A stretch of 64,000 nucleotides of DNA from Amycolatopsis methanolica 239 (GTDB lineage: Bacteria; Actinomycetota; Actinomycetes; Mycobacteriales; Pseudonocardiaceae): assembly GCF_000739085.1 (NCBI RefSeq), contig NZ_CP009110.1, forward strand, positions 7,068,001-7,132,000. Reading direction: 5' to 3'. The notes under the pieces are model-generated. The model searched no databases, was not told where the DNA came from, and saw only the letters and a program-made list of their open reading frames with translations. Each line of letters begins with the position of its first letter. The stretch's first letter is position 1. The position numbers and the translations under genes were made by a program. This document shows positions 24,418 to 33,585 of the stretch, one piece after another.

Positions 24418-24970
24418 GGCTTTCTCCCGACCCACCCGAGAACAGCTCGCCGCAGCGGCGGGGACGACCATCCCGGACGTCCTCCGGCCCGGCCTGGACG
24501 TGCTGTTCTGCGGGATCAATCCCGGCCTCTACTCCGGCGCCACCGGTTACCACTTCGCCCGCCCCGGTAACCGCTTCTGGCCCGCGCTGCACGCGTCCGG
24601 CTTCACCCCGCGCCGGTTCGACCCCAGTGAGCAGGACGAACTGCTCGACCTCGGCCTCGGCATCACCAACGTCGTCAACCGCGCCACCGCCCGCGCCGAC
24701 GAGCTGACCGACGACGAACTGCGCGCCGGCGGCGTCCGGCTGGCCGCGAAAGTCGCGGAGTACCGGCCGCGCTGGCTGGCGGTCGTCGGCATCACCGCGT
24801 TCCGGACGGCGTTCGACCGTCCGAAGGCGACCGTGGGGCGCCAGCCGGATCCGCTTGGTGAAACACGCGTGTGGGTACTGCCCAATCCGAGCGGGCTCAA
24901 CGCACACTGGACCCCGACAACACTTGCGGAAGCATTCGCCGACCTGCGGAACTCGGTTTACTCAGAGTAG
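24416..24970 (+). CDS. mug: G/U mismatch-specific DNA glycosylase
   Basis: 184-residue uracil-DNA glycosylase superfamily enzyme of the MUG/TDG class. The active-site motif GINPG is at residues 33-37 (Asn as catalytic residue) and the DNA-intercalating motif NPSGLN at 157-162. It removes uracil or ethenocytosine from mismatches with G. In a very GC-rich genome such repair of cytosine deamination is important. TAGTAT lies 10 nt before the ATG; start codons of this and the VOC gene overlap on opposite strands. Confidence 0.93.
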   Translation: MAFSRPTREQLAAAAGTTIPDVLRPGLDVLFCGINPGLYSGATGYHFARPGNRFWPALHASGFTPRRFDPSEQDELLDLGLGITNVVNRATARADELTDDELRAGGVRLAAKVAEYRPRWLAVVGITAFRTAFDRPKATVGRQPDPLGETRVWVLPNPSGLNAHWTPTTLAEAFADLRNSVYSE

Positions 24971-25167
24971 TGCGCGACACAAGCGGGTGAACCCGCGTCA
25001 CGTGGACGGCCCTGACGGGTCAGACAATTGACGGGTGTCGGTCGTGGCCGGTTCCAGCAGGGAGGATCGGGTCAAGGCGCCGCGGAAGCCCGGGCGGACG
25101 TCGAGGGGGCGGGCCGTCCGGGCGGTGCTGCTCCCACGGCCGGCCTTGCCGAGACGAGGTTCTTTTC

Positions 25168-25944
25168 GTGATGACGCGCAGTAACGACCCCGGCAGGGTG
25201 CCGCAGGGGCCGCCGGCTGGCCGCAGCGTGGGTGTCGCCGCCGTGGATCCGGTGCCCATCTACCGCGAGGGCCTGTCCGGGCTCGTGCAGCGCACGCAGG
25301 GGATGCACTGGGCGGGCCAGGCCATCAACCCGCACGGCGCACTGCAGCTCGCCGAGCAGATCCATCCCGACGTCATCCTCGTGGACTCCGGCCTCGACCC
25401 CCACGGGCACCTCAGCAAGCTGTTGATCGCCGGTGACCCGGCGCTCATCGTGGTCGCGCTGGTCCGGGAGGCCAACCGCACCCCGGCGTTCCTGCACGAC
25501 GCCATCGCGGCCGGCGTGCACGCCGCCATCCCTCGCTCGGCCGAGTCGCGCCGGCTGGTCGAGGGGATCCGCCGCGCCTACCTCGACCGCCGCTACGTCG
25601 ACCCGTCCCTGGCCACCCTCGTGTCCGCGGCGCGCCAGTCCGCCAGCGCCGCCGCGGTGCGCCGTGCCCAGATGCCGTTGTCCCGCCGCGAGTACCAGGT
25701 GCTGCAGCTCGTCGCGGAGGGACTGGAGAACGCGGGCATCGCGAAGGTCCTCTACCTGTCCGTGGAGACCGTGCGCACGCACGTGAAGAGCATCCTGCGC
25801 AAGCTCTCGGCCCGTGACCGCACGCACGCCGTGACGATCGCCTTCCGCGCCGGGATCCTGGTGGCCCAGCCCGACGACGGCCCGGAACAGCGGATTTCGC
25901 CCGGTTCGACGGCTCCCGGGGTGGTCGAATACCGCTCCCGCTAG
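25168..25944 (+). CDS. NarL/LuxR-type response regulator
   Basis: About 258 residues. Residues 20-140 form a receiver-like domain with the acidic pair AAVDPVPIYREGLSGL and a candidate phospho-Asp in VILVDSGLD. Residues 170-235 form a LuxR helix-turn-helix (LSRREYQVLQLVAEGLENAGIAKVLYLSVETVRTHV). No sensor kinase is adjacent, so it is an orphan. Starts GTG 25168 and ATG 25171 are both possible behind the CGAGG site. Its neighbours are mug upstream and a FadE5-like gene 130 bp downstream; a regulatory link to the latter is only a guess. Confidence 0.82.
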   Translation: MMTRSNDPGRVPQGPPAGRSVGVAAVDPVPIYREGLSGLVQRTQGMHWAGQAINPHGALQLAEQIHPDVILVDSGLDPHGHLSKLLIAGDPALIVVALVREANRTPAFLHDAIAAGVHAAIPRSAESRRLVEGIRRAYLDRRYVDPSLATLVSAARQSASAAAVRRAQMPLSRREYQVLQLVAEGLENAGIAKVLYLSVETVRTHVKSILRKLSARDRTHAVTIAFRAGILVAQPDDGPEQRISPGSTAPGVVEYRSR

Positions 25945-25985
25945 CCGATCCGTGCGTCACAACAGGCTGGTTTCGCTTGCCGCGG

Positions 25986-25999
25986 TTACCCACAGGTAA
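25986..25999 (+). promoter_or_regulatory. TTACC-CACA-GGTAA dyad upstream of fadE5
   Basis: Perfect 5-bp arms with 4-nt spacer, about 75 bp before the fadE5 start. A second dyad-like element, TTACCGGCCAGTAG, follows at 26010-26023 and resembles the palindrome between fabG4 and fadA2 in this window. Confidence 0.4.
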
Positions 26000-26074
26000 T
26001 ATTCTGATGTTACCGGCCAGTAGGGGTACCAGCATGCGCCCAGCCGGAAACCCGATCGACAACGGAGCGACGAC

Positions 26075-27925
26075 ATGGGCCACTACAAGTCCAACGTACG
26101 AGACCTCGAGTTCAACCTGTTCGAGGTCCTGAACGTCCAGGAGCGCCTCGGCAAGGGAGTCCTCGCGGACTCCGACGAGGAGACCGCGCGCGGCGCGCTG
26201 CAGGAGCTCAACAACCTCGCGGTAGGCCCGCTGGCCGAGTCCTTCGCCGACGCCGACCGCAACCCGCCGGTGTACGACCCGAAGACGTTCTCGGCCACCC
26301 TGCCCGAGTCGTTCAAGAAGAGCTACCAGCAGCTCTGGGACGGCGAGTGGTGGCGGCTGGGCCTCACCAACGACCTCGGCGGCCTCGGCCTGCCCCCCAC
26401 CGTGCAGTGGGCGGCGGCCGAGCTGATCCTCGGCGCCAACCCGGCCCTGTTCATGTACATGGCGGGCCCGAACTTCGCGATGATCCTCGACCGCAACGGC
26501 ACCGAGGAGCAGAAGCGCTGGGCGCGGATCATGATCGACCGCGCGTGGGGCGCCACGATGGTCCTCACCGAGCCGGACGCGGGCTCGGACGTCGGCGCCG
26601 GCCGCACCAAGGCTGTGCTGCAGGAGGACGGCAGCTGGCACCTGGACGGCGTGAAGCGGTTCATCACCTCCGCTGACCAGGACATGACCGAGAACATCAT
26701 GCACCTGGTGCTGGCCCGTCCCGAGGGCCCGGGCATCGAGGCCAAGCCGGGCACCAAGGGCCTGTCGCTGTTCCTCGTGCCGAAGTTCCACTTCGACACC
26801 AACACCGGTGAGCTGGGCGAGCGGAACGGCGCGTTCGTCACCAACGTCGAGCACAAGATGGGCCTGAAGGTCTCGACCACCTGCGAGCTGACCTTCGGCC
26901 AGCACGGCATCCCGGCCAAGGGCTGGCTGCTCGGCGAGGTGCACGACGGCATCGCGCAGATGTTCCAGGTCATCGAGTACGCCCGGATGATGGTCGGCAC
27001 CAAGGCCATCGCCACGCTGTCCACCGGTTACCTGAACGCGCTGGAGTACGCCAAGGAGCGCGTGCAGGGCGCCGACCTGACCCAGATGACCGACAAGACC
27101 GCGCCGCGGGTCACCATCACGCACCACCCGGACGTGCGCCGGTCGCTGATGCTGCAGAAGGCCTACGCCGAGGGTCTGCGCGCCGTGTACCTCTACACCG
27201 CGTCCTTCCAGGACCAGGTATGGGTTGGCGAGGCCGGCGGTGTCGATTCCGAGTCGCTGAAGCTGGCCGAGCGGGTCAACGACCTGCTGCTGCCGATCGT
27301 CAAGGGCGTCGGCTCCGAGCGCGCCACCGAGCAGCTCGTGCAGTCGCTGCAGACCCTGGGCGGCTCCGGCTTCCTGCAGGACTACCCGATCGAGCAGTAC
27401 ATCCGCGACGCGAAGATCGACTCGCTGTACGAGGGCACCACGGCCATCCAGTCGCAGGACTTCTTCTTCCGGAAGATCGTCCGCGACAAGGGGCAGGCGC
27501 TGGGCTACATCGCCAACGAGATCACCAAGTTCATCGAGTCCGAGGCGGGCAACGGCCGGCTGAAGAACGAGCGTGAGCTGCTCAAGCGCGCCCTGGAGGA
27601 CGTGCAGGGCATGCTCGGCGCGATGATCGGCTACCTGACCTCGTCGCAGGAGGACGTCAAGAACCTGTACAAGGTCGGCCAGCACACCGTCCGGTTCCTG
27701 ATGTCGGCAGGCGACCTGCTGGTGGGCTGGCAGCTGCTGCGCCAGGCCGAGATCGCGCTGACCAAGCTGGACGGCGCCTCGGCCAAGGACCAGGCGTTCT
27801 ACCAGGGCAAGATCGCGGTGGCATCGTTCTTCGCCAAGCAGGTGCTGCCCGAGCTGACCGCGCGCCGCGCGGTCGTCGAGGCCGCCGACAACGACCTCAT
27901 GGAGGTCCCGGAGTCGGCGTTCTGA
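26075..27925 (+). CDS. fadE5: Acyl-CoA dehydrogenase, FadE5-like
   Basis: 616-residue flavoprotein that oxidises acyl-CoA to trans-2-enoyl-CoA, the first step of beta-oxidation. It begins [18 protein letters not shown], the typical opening of mycobacterial FadE5, and is longer than classical acyl-CoA dehydrogenases because of an extra C-terminal domain (about 490-616). Conserved blocks include [42 protein letters not shown] and the substrate-site region [19 protein letters not shown]. In M. tuberculosis FadE5 sits beside fadA2-fabG4-htdX; here those genes are 15 kb away. A strong terminator follows. Confidence 0.92.
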   Translation: MGHYKSNVRDLEFNLFEVLNVQERLGKGVLADSDEETARGALQELNNLAVGPLAESFADADRNPPVYDPKTFSATLPESFKKSYQQLWDGEWWRLGLTNDLGGLGLPPTVQWAAAELILGANPALFMYMAGPNFAMILDRNGTEEQKRWARIMIDRAWGATMVLTEPDAGSDVGAGRTKAVLQEDGSWHLDGVKRFITSADQDMTENIMHLVLARPEGPGIEAKPGTKGLSLFLVPKFHFDTNTGELGERNGAFVTNVEHKMGLKVSTTCELTFGQHGIPAKGWLLGEVHDGIAQMFQVIEYARMMVGTKAIATLSTGYLNALEYAKERVQGADLTQMTDKTAPRVTITHHPDVRRSLMLQKAYAEGLRAVYLYTASFQDQVWVGEAGGVDSESLKLAERVNDLLLPIVKGVGSERATEQLVQSLQTLGGSGFLQDYPIEQYIRDAKIDSLYEGTTAIQSQDFFFRKIVRDKGQALGYIANEITKFIESEAGNGRLKNERELLKRALEDVQGMLGAMIGYLTSSQEDVKNLYKVGQHTVRFLMSAGDLLVGWQLLRQAEIALTKLDGASAKDQAFYQGKIAVASFFAKQVLPELTARRAVVEAADNDLMEVPESAF

Positions 27926-27944
27926 TCTCCCCGTAGATCTCCCA

Positions 27945-27983
27945 CGGAAGGCCCCCTCTCGCCCAGCGCGAGGGGGCCTTCCG
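27945..27983 (+). terminator. Terminator after fadE5
   Basis: 13-bp perfect stem (27945-27957 with 27971-27983) and 13-nt loop, about 20 bp after the fadE5 stop; no long U-run. Confidence 0.82.
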
Positions 27984-28087
27984 CGTGTTCGCCGAAAAAA
28001 TCGGCGTCGGTGTCGAGATGCCGGAAACGGCTCCGTCCCCGGTTGGTACGCGGCCACAATGGGCCGTACCACACCGAGGAGAAGATC

Positions 28088-28504
28088 ATGGCCAAGTACC
28101 TGCTGCTCAAGCACTACCGCGGCGCTCCGGCGGCGGTCAACGACGTGCCGATGGATCAGTGGACGCCGGAGGAGGTCACCGCGCACGTGCAGTACATGCG
28201 GGTTTTCGCGGCCAGGTTGGAGGAGACCGGTGAGTTCGTCGACGGTCAGGCGCTGGCTCCGGAGGGGACGTGGGTGCGCTACGACGGGGAGGGTCGTCCG
28301 CCGGTGACCGACGGCCCGTTCCCGGAGACCAAGGACCTGATCGCGGGCTGGATGGTGATCGACGTGGACAGCCACGAGCGTGCGTTGGAGCTGGCCGGCG
28401 AACTGTCGGCCGCACCCGGGGCGGGCGGCAAGCCGATCCACGAATGGCTCGAGCTGCGCCCCTTCCTCGCCGAGCCGCCCGACGTGGCCCACTGCCACGA
28501 ATGA
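28088..28504 (+). CDS. YCII-related / YciI-like (DGPF-type) protein
   Basis: 138-residue alpha-beta barrel protein. It begins MAKYLLLKHYRG and contains VTDGPFPETKDLIAGWMVIDV, the DGPF signature found in actinobacterial YCII relatives, often encoded beside ECF sigma factors (none here). The function is unknown; an enzymatic or ligand-binding role is suspected for the family. GAGGAGA before ATG 28088 sets the start. It is followed convergently by the SRPBCC gene. Confidence 0.85.
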   Translation: MAKYLLLKHYRGAPAAVNDVPMDQWTPEEVTAHVQYMRVFAARLEETGEFVDGQALAPEGTWVRYDGEGRPPVTDGPFPETKDLIAGWMVIDVDSHERALELAGELSAAPGAGGKPIHEWLELRPFLAEPPDVAHCHE

Positions 28505-28517
28505 TCGCTGACGGGCG

Positions 28518-29015
28518 TCAGGACCAGGACGGGTAGGCCGGGGCGACGGCGGCGTAGCGTTGCCCCCAGGCCGGCAGCTCTGCGCCGGCCAGGTGGGCGG
28601 CCAGCCGGTCGAAGAAGGCATGCGTGCCCGGGATGAAGCCCTGGGCGTTGCGCACCGACAGGCCCCGGTGGGTGAACTTCAGCAGGGTGCCGTCGGGCGT
28701 CTCGCTCAGCTCGTAGCGGACCACACCGTCCTCGACAATGCGCTGGCGCCACTCGTGCTCGAACACGCGCGGCGGCTGCCACACCAGGATGCGCCCGGTC
28801 ATTCGCTTGGCGTCGTCGGGCGCGGGCGGGTCCCCGGGCAACATCTCGATGATGCCCGCCTCGGTGTCCAGGACCGTTTCGCCGAACCACGCCCGCCGCT
28901 GCGCGGGCTCGGTGATCGCGGCCCACACCGTCTCGATCGGGAAGGGCAGGTGGCGCTCGAAGCGGATGACCGCCGCCTCACCATCGGTTTCTATTGTGCC
29001 GTTCTCGGAGCTCAC
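28518..29015 (-). CDS. SRPBCC/AHSA1-type protein
   Basis: 165-residue START-like fold protein. It opens with IRFERHLPFPIETVWAAITEPAQRRAWFG, the classical AHSA1 pattern, and continues with HEWRQRI and LLKFTHRGLS. Such proteins bind hydrophobic ligands or assist Hsp90, and in actinobacteria commonly pair with an ArsR regulator. Start GTG 29015 overlaps the TGA of the upstream ArsR gene (GTGA), so the two are translationally coupled. A longer upstream frame is ruled out by that coupling. Confidence 0.88.
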   Translation of the reverse strand: MSSENGTIETDGEAAVIRFERHLPFPIETVWAAITEPAQRRAWFGETVLDTEAGIIEMLPGDPPAPDDAKRMTGRILVWQPPRVFEHEWRQRIVEDGVVRYELSETPDGTLLKFTHRGLSVRNAQGFIPGTHAFFDRLAAHLAGAELPAWGQRYAAVAPAYPSWS

Positions 29016-29332
29016 GTCTGGGGTCCTTCCTGGTTGCGCGCCAGGTGGCGCTCGAGGGAATCGAGGTGGCGCGCCCAGCAGCGGCGGTACCGGCCGAGCC
29101 ACTTGTCGATCTCGGCCAGGCCGTCCGGGCGCAACGCGTAGATCCGGCGTTGCCCGTCCGGGCGAACTTCGACCAGCCCGACCTCCCGCAGGATCCGCAG
29201 GTGGCGGGACACGGCCGGTTGGGTGAGGCCGGGCAGCGCCGCGACCAGATCGCCCGCGGGGAGCTCGCCCTGGGCCAGAAGGTCCAGCAGGGTACGCCGG
29301 CTGGGCTCGGCCACCGCTTCGAAGACGTCCAC
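29012..29332 (-). CDS. ArsR-family transcriptional regulator
   Basis: 106-residue winged-helix repressor: VDVFEAVAEPSRRTLLDLL, then the recognition helix region LPGLTQPAVSRHLRILREVGLVEV and a basic beta wing RPDGQRRIYAL. There are no metal-binding Cys residues of the ArsR/SmtB type, so it is probably one of the many actinobacterial ArsR proteins controlling the co-encoded SRPBCC gene. GTG 29332 is chosen as the standard family start; the upstream in-frame stretch is hydrophobic and lacks a ribosome site. Confidence 0.88.
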   Translation of the reverse strand: MDVFEAVAEPSRRTLLDLLAQGELPAGDLVAALPGLTQPAVSRHLRILREVGLVEVRPDGQRRIYALRPDGLAEIDKWLGRYRRCWARHLDSLERHLARNQEGPQT

Positions 29333-29436
29333 CCGGGAAGTATCACACAAGGCGTATATAAGCGCGAGCAAAAGTGCGGGTTTGAAAGCGGCGCGAGAAG
29401 GTACTCCAGAAGCACACCGAAGCTGAAGGAGTTGCG

Positions 29437-29712
29437 ATGACAATCGGTGGAATCATCAGCGCGATCGTTGTTGGTCTGATCATCGGCGCGCTCGGTCGGC
29501 TGGTCGCACCCGGCAAGCAGGGGATTCCGATCTGGCTCACGATCATTGTCGGTATCGTCGCGGCGTTCATCGGCACCGCGATCGCGCGGGGCATCGGCTA
29601 TGCGGACACCGAGGGCTTCGACTGGCTGGAGCTGATCACGCAGGTGGTCATCGCGGCGATCGGGGTCTCGCTGGTCAGCGGCCTGTACGGCCGTCGGAAA
29701 CTGACCAGGTAA
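29437..29712 (+). CDS. GlsB/YeaQ/YmgE-family membrane protein
   Basis: 91-residue protein with three hydrophobic helices (3-22, 30-50, 65-85). The Gly-rich pattern GGIISAIVVGLIIGALGRLVAPGKQ and VSLVSGLYGRRK is typical of transglycosylase-associated/GlsB stress proteins. These are induced by envelope or acid stress in many bacteria; the mechanism is unknown. It is divergent from the ArsR gene and is followed by an unusually stable UUCG-capped terminator. Confidence 0.9.
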   Translation: MTIGGIISAIVVGLIIGALGRLVAPGKQGIPIWLTIIVGIVAAFIGTAIARGIGYADTEGFDWLELITQVVIAAIGVSLVSGLYGRRKLTR

Positions 29713-29726
29713 CGCATTCGGATGTG

Positions 29727-29756
29727 GTGCCCGGGAAGGTTCGCCTTCCCGGGCAC
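29727..29756. terminator. UUCG-tetraloop hairpin between convergent genes
   Basis: 13-bp perfect stem (29727-29739 with 29744-29756) closed by TTCG, giving the extra-stable C/G-closed UUCG loop when read on the minus or plus strand. It serves both the GlsB-like and the secreted protein genes. Confidence 0.87.
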
Positions 29757-29764
29757 GTTCGCCT

Positions 29765-30130
29765 TCAGGACCGGAACGCGGCGCAGCCGACGGCCACGAA
29801 CGACTGCTGGGGCGAGCGCCACAGCACCTCGGCCCACCGGTTGTCGGTCAGCTGCTTGCCATCGGCTCCGACGCAGGTGTACTGCCCGCCCGTGACGACC
29901 TGCCCGCACGGCAGGTCCCGCTCCGGCGCGTGCGCGCAGGTCGTGTAGTTCGCGCAGGTCAGCGTGTGCAGCAGCGCAGAACCGACGTCCGCGGCCGCCC
30001 GGATGTTCAGCTTGCAGCCGTTCTGCGGCGAGGCGTGCACCAGGGCCGGCTCGCCCTCCGCGGCCGTGGCCGTCCCGGGCAGCACCACCACCGCCGCGGC
30101 CGCCGCCAGCATGGCCAGGGACTTCTTCAC
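29765..30130 (-). CDS. Small secreted Cys-rich protein, SH3-like
   Basis: 121-residue exported protein. Residues 1-28 are a signal peptide (KKSLAMLAAAAAVVVLP, cleavage near ATAAEG). The mature part has six Cys, likely three disulfides, and an SH3b-like pattern: CKLNIRAAADVGSALLHTLTC, a middle loop, then WAEVLW and FVAVGCAAFR. GTG 30130 has GGAGG 6 nt upstream. Bacterial SH3 domains bind cell wall or act as structural modules; a specific function cannot be given. Confidence 0.75.
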   Translation of the reverse strand: MKKSLAMLAAAAAVVVLPGTATAAEGEPALVHASPQNGCKLNIRAAADVGSALLHTLTCANYTTCAHAPERDLPCGQVVTGGQYTCVGADGKQLTDNRWAEVLWRSPQQSFVAVGCAAFRS

Positions 30131-30197
30131 AGGTATCCTCCCTCTCTCGAGAACGGTTACGCAGGGTATCGGAACGTGCGCGGAGTGATCGCGCCGG

Positions 30198-30203
30198 TAT
30201 GTT
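30198..30203 (+). promoter_or_regulatory. -10 box of leaderless LRR gene
   Basis: TATGTT ends 6 nt before ATG 30210. Confidence 0.45.
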
Positions 30204-30209
30204 CCCCCG

Positions 30210-30784
30210 ATGGACGTCGACCACCAGGGCCTCACCCGGCTGCCCGAGCTGCCCGCCGGTCTGGAGTACCTGAGCGCCTACGACAACGAGCTGACCGAGC
30301 TGCCGGACGAGCTGTGGGGCCTCGACCGGCTGGCCGTGCTGAACCTGCCCGCCGAGCTGGGCGACCTGCCGAACCTGACCGAGTACCTGTACCTCTCGGA
30401 CAACCGCGCCTGACGACGCTGCCGGACTCGCTGAACCGGCTCGGCAGGCTGCGGTACCTGAGCGCGACCGACAACGGGCTGAAGTCGCTGCCCTCGGACC
30501 TGTCGGGCCTGCGTGAGCTGCGCGAACTGCGCCTGTACCGCAACGACCTGCACGAGCTGCCGGACAGCATCGGCGAGCTGAGCAAACTGCGGGAGCTGCA
30601 CCTGCATGGCAACCACCTCGCCGAGCTGCCCATGTCCATCGGCAAGCTGCGCGACCCGCGGGAGAACGAGCTGCGCACCCTGCCGGACGGGCTCGCCGCG
30701 TTGCCGCTGGTGAAGCTCGACCTGCGCTGGAACCGGTGGCTGGAGACCCCGCCGTGGCTCGACGACCGCCTCGTGCTGCGCTGA
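30210..30784 (+). pseudogene. Leucine-rich repeat protein, frameshifted
   Basis: The ATG at 30210 opens an LRR protein (GLTRLPELPAGLEYLSAYDN, then ELTELPDELWGL) that stops at 30413 after YLSDNRA. The repeats continue directly in the next frame (LTTLPDSLNRLGRLRYLSAT up to WNRWLETPPWLDDR, stop at 30784). An indel in CCGCGCCTGACG near 30405-30413 explains the break. Two repeats also look shortened (VLNLPAELGDLP and LRDPRENELRTLP), so deletions are likely besides the frameshift. The intact relative would be a cytoplasmic LPxxLxxLxxLxxL-type LRR protein of about 190 residues, possibly a protein-interaction module. Confidence 0.78.
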
Positions 30785-30786
30785 GA

Positions 30787-31606
30787 TCAGGCGACCACGG
30801 CCAGCAGCGTGGTCACCGCCTCGGCGAGTTCGCGGTCGCCGTGGAGGTCCGCGCGACGGCGGGCCTCGTCGACCGAGATGCCCCGCGTGGCCAGGCGCCA
30901 GAAGTCGGCGGGCCGCATGGTCACGGTGGCGGCGGGTTCGCCCCCGGTGGCCATCCGCCAGCGCTGCCCGTCCGACCGGGCGTGCCACGTCCCGCCATCG
31001 TGGAGGACGGCCCGCACCACGGTGCCCTCCGGGCGAACCACGTCTCGCAGCGTGTGGGGTAGCGCGCGCATGAACGCGTCGAGCGCCGGGCGCACCCGCT
31101 CGGGCTCGTCCGCGCCGGGCCGCCCCACCGCGTCCCGGATCTGTTGCTGGTGCACCCAGAACTCGGTGCACTCGCGCGCGATGTCCAACCACGCCGGGCT
31201 GGTGCCGGGACCGGCCCACGACACGTCCAGCATCGCCGGCGCGGTCAGATCGAAGGACTCCCGCAGCCGGTCGAGCTCGGGGCCGAGGACGGTGAGCAAC
31301 TGGACGATCAGCTCGGGGCTGACCTGCCGCATCGCACGGACGAACTCGTCGTTGACCCGGGCCAGGTAGGCGGGCAGGGTCTCGTCGTGGCGAACTTCGC
31401 CCCGGCCAAGCCGTCCCGGCCCTCGACAACCGTCGCATGTAGTCGCTCAGGATGTGCCCGGCGAGGTCATGCACCGTCCAGCCCGGGAACACCGTCGGCG
31501 CCGACCACTCCGCCGCGCTCAGCGAGTCCAGCAACTGCAGCAGTTCGCGACGCTCCTGGCCGAACAGCGACCGCACGTCCAGCACCGTTCCGAAGATCTC
31601 CACCAC
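30787..31606 (-). pseudogene. DinB/maleylpyruvate isomerase-type protein (TIGR03083-like), frameshifted
   Basis: The N-terminal part from 31606 (VRSLFGQERRELLQLLDSLS, then PTVFPGWTVHDLAGHILSDY) is the mycothiol-dependent-isomerase-like DinB four-helix bundle, with the metal His in HDLAGHILSD. After MRRLSR the frame is lost near 31420-31440. The expected continuation (RHDETLPAYLARVNDEFVRA, then RQVSPELIVQLLTVLGPELD through the MDMPI C-domain-like end GISVDEARRRADLHGDRELA) is in another frame and ends at 30787. One or two indels suffice. If the sequence is correct only a C-terminal fragment from an internal ATG could be made. Confidence 0.78.
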
Positions 31607-31636
31607 CGGATGTTCACAGCGGCCCCGGCGGCCCCG

Positions 31637-33568
31637 CTACCGGGTTTCCGAGCCGTGGCCCGGCTCCGAGCTCACCCCGAAACCACACAGCACTGCCGGC
31701 TTCGGGCCGTACGTGACCGTCCTGGTGTCGCGGCGGACCTCGGCTCCCGTGGTCACGTCGTAGAGCACCCGGGTGTCGGTCGTGGTGAAGCCGGGGCGGC
31801 CGCCGGACGGGCGGCAGTCCGGGCCGGGGCCGCCGGGCTGCAGGGGTGGCGGCCGGAAGTCCGAGAACGAACCGGTTGAGGACTCCACGCGGTACTGCTT
31901 GGTGCCCCAGATCTTCACGGTGACGCTGCCGCCGGACACCGACGCCTGGATCGCCACCCCGCTCTTGAGACTGTCGTTGAACTTCAGGTCCGCCGCCGCC
32001 CCGTCGGCGGTGATCGCGACCGCGTCCCGGCCCGCCGGGTAGCGGTCCAGGTGGTAGCTGTGCTCGGTGTGCCCCGCGTCGGTCAGGCCCGCGAAGTACG
32101 CCGCGTTGTAGAGGGTTGTCGCCAGCTGCGACGAGCCGCCGCCGATGACCTCCGGGCCGAACCCGTCCTCGTTGACCGGCGCCGGGACGTACCCCTGCGA
32201 CTGGCTGCGGGCGCCCACCCGCGCGTTGAGGCTGAACGTCTCGCCCGGCCGCAGGATCGTGCCGTTCACCTTGTCCGCCATGACCCGGGCGTTCGTCGCG
32301 GCAGGGCCGGACAGCCCGCTGGTGGTGAACTCGCCGACGACCTCCTTGATGCCCAGAGCGTTCGCGTCCTCGGTGGTGGTCTCGGGGCGCGTCGTCTGGT
32401 AGCGCACCGCCAGGTCGCGGCCGTCCGGCTTGGTGAGGACGTCCATCAGCGGCTGGAACGTCCGGTTCCAGTCGATCTTGCGCGCGTCCTCGGACGGCTG
32501 GACGGCGGGCGCGCCGCCGGCGAACACGATCTGCGCGTCCTTGCCGCGCTTCTCCGTGGACGCCAGCGGGTCCCGCACCGCCTGCTGCAGCTTCACCGGA
32601 TCGGCCTCGACCCGCAGCGCGCCGCCGTCGGCAGGGCTGAACTTCAGGGCGGCGGCGATCGCGCTGGGCTTGAGCACCGCGTCGGCGCCGTCGCCGTGCA
32701 GCGTGACCGGCTTGGCGACTGCGGGCGCGACCAGCCGCTCCAGCGCCGAGTGCACCCCGGCCGAGGTGACCTTGACCGGCGTCAGCACGACCGGCAGCCG
32801 CACACCGCTCTTGTCCAGCCAGGTCGCGCGCAGGATGTCCCCGGCGCCCTTGACGTCGACCAGGTCCTGCCCGTCGCGCGGCTCGATCGGGTACGGGTTC
32901 ACCCCGCCGTCGGTGCCCGGCACCGTCACGAACCCGATGCTGCCCTCGGTCGGCGGGTGGTTGATGCGCTCGGCGGCCAGCCGCGCGATCGACTGGTGCA
33001 GCGCGTCCGGGTCGGTCGATGTGACTACCCCGACCTCGCGGGTGCGGAAGAACGACGCGATCCGGTCGAGCGGGTCGAGCGGCTGGCGCCCGGCCTGCGC
33101 GACGGTCGACGACCAGTCGACGGACAGGCCCGACTGCGCGGGGTCGAGCGTGGTGCGCACGTCGCCGGCCTCGATCGGGACCGGCGCGTTGAGGCGCGGG
33201 CCCAGTTCGCGGCGCAGCTTCGCCTCGGCATCGTCCCGGCTGAGCCCGCCGACCTCGACACCGGCGACGGTGACCCCGCGCGGCACGTCACCGGCGCTGA
33301 CGATCAGGTCCGCGCCGTAGAGGATGACCCCGACGCCCAGCAGGCCGCCGGCGACCATGAGCGCGCGGGCCAGGAAGCGCTTGGTGGGGGACGGTGGCGC
33401 CGCGGGCGCGTCGCCGACCTCGAGGAGTTCCCCGGCCAGTGCGTCCTCGGTCGCGTCGAGCGGGTCGTCCAGCAGGAACTCGGCGGGCGGACGCGGTCCG
33501 ACCGCGGTCTCGGCGTCCCGGAGGGAATCGAGGTCCCGCTCCGGCCAGTACTGGTCGTCCCGCCCCAC
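31637..33568 (-). CDS. VanW-family cell-wall protein
   Basis: 643-residue protein: a cytoplasmic acidic start (1-65), one membrane helix (about 67-90), then extracellular domains with two peptidoglycan-binding-4-like segments (about 95-360) and a VanW domain (about 430-560; TNARVMADKVNGTILRPGETFSLN, and VIGGGSSQLATTLYNAAYFAGL). A Pro-rich C-terminal segment has two Cys. YoaR/VanW proteins occur in glycopeptide-resistance and L,D-transpeptidase contexts; the activity is unproven. It is encoded just after a GroES-like gene on the same strand. Confidence 0.88.
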   Translation of the reverse strand: MGRDDQYWPERDLDSLRDAETAVGPRPPAEFLLDDPLDATEDALAGELLEVGDAPAAPPSPTKRFLARALMVAGGLLGVGVILYGADLIVSAGDVPRGVTVAGVEVGGLSRDDAEAKLRRELGPRLNAPVPIEAGDVRTTLDPAQSGLSVDWSSTVAQAGRQPLDPLDRIASFFRTREVGVVTSTDPDALHQSIARLAAERINHPPTEGSIGFVTVPGTDGGVNPYPIEPRDGQDLVDVKGAGDILRATWLDKSGVRLPVVLTPVKVTSAGVHSALERLVAPAVAKPVTLHGDGADAVLKPSAIAAALKFSPADGGALRVEADPVKLQQAVRDPLASTEKRGKDAQIVFAGGAPAVQPSEDARKIDWNRTFQPLMDVLTKPDGRDLAVRYQTTRPETTTEDANALGIKEVVGEFTTSGLSGPAATNARVMADKVNGTILRPGETFSLNARVGARSQSQGYVPAPVNEDGFGPEVIGGGSSQLATTLYNAAYFAGLTDAGHTEHSYHLDRYPAGRDAVAITADGAAADLKFNDSLKSGVAIQASVSGGSVTVKIWGTKQYRVESSTGSFSDFRPPPLQPGGPGPDCRPSGGRPGFTTTDTRVLYDVTTGAEVRRDTRTVTYGPKPAVLCGFGVSSEPGHGSETR

Positions 33569-33585
33569 GCTTCCTCCCGGACGCG

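Noticed and set aside
25445-28621. 1058-codon minus-strand frame across the LuxR and fadE5 genes
   Set aside because: No domain, low-complexity composition, and fadE5 on the other strand is fully recognisable.
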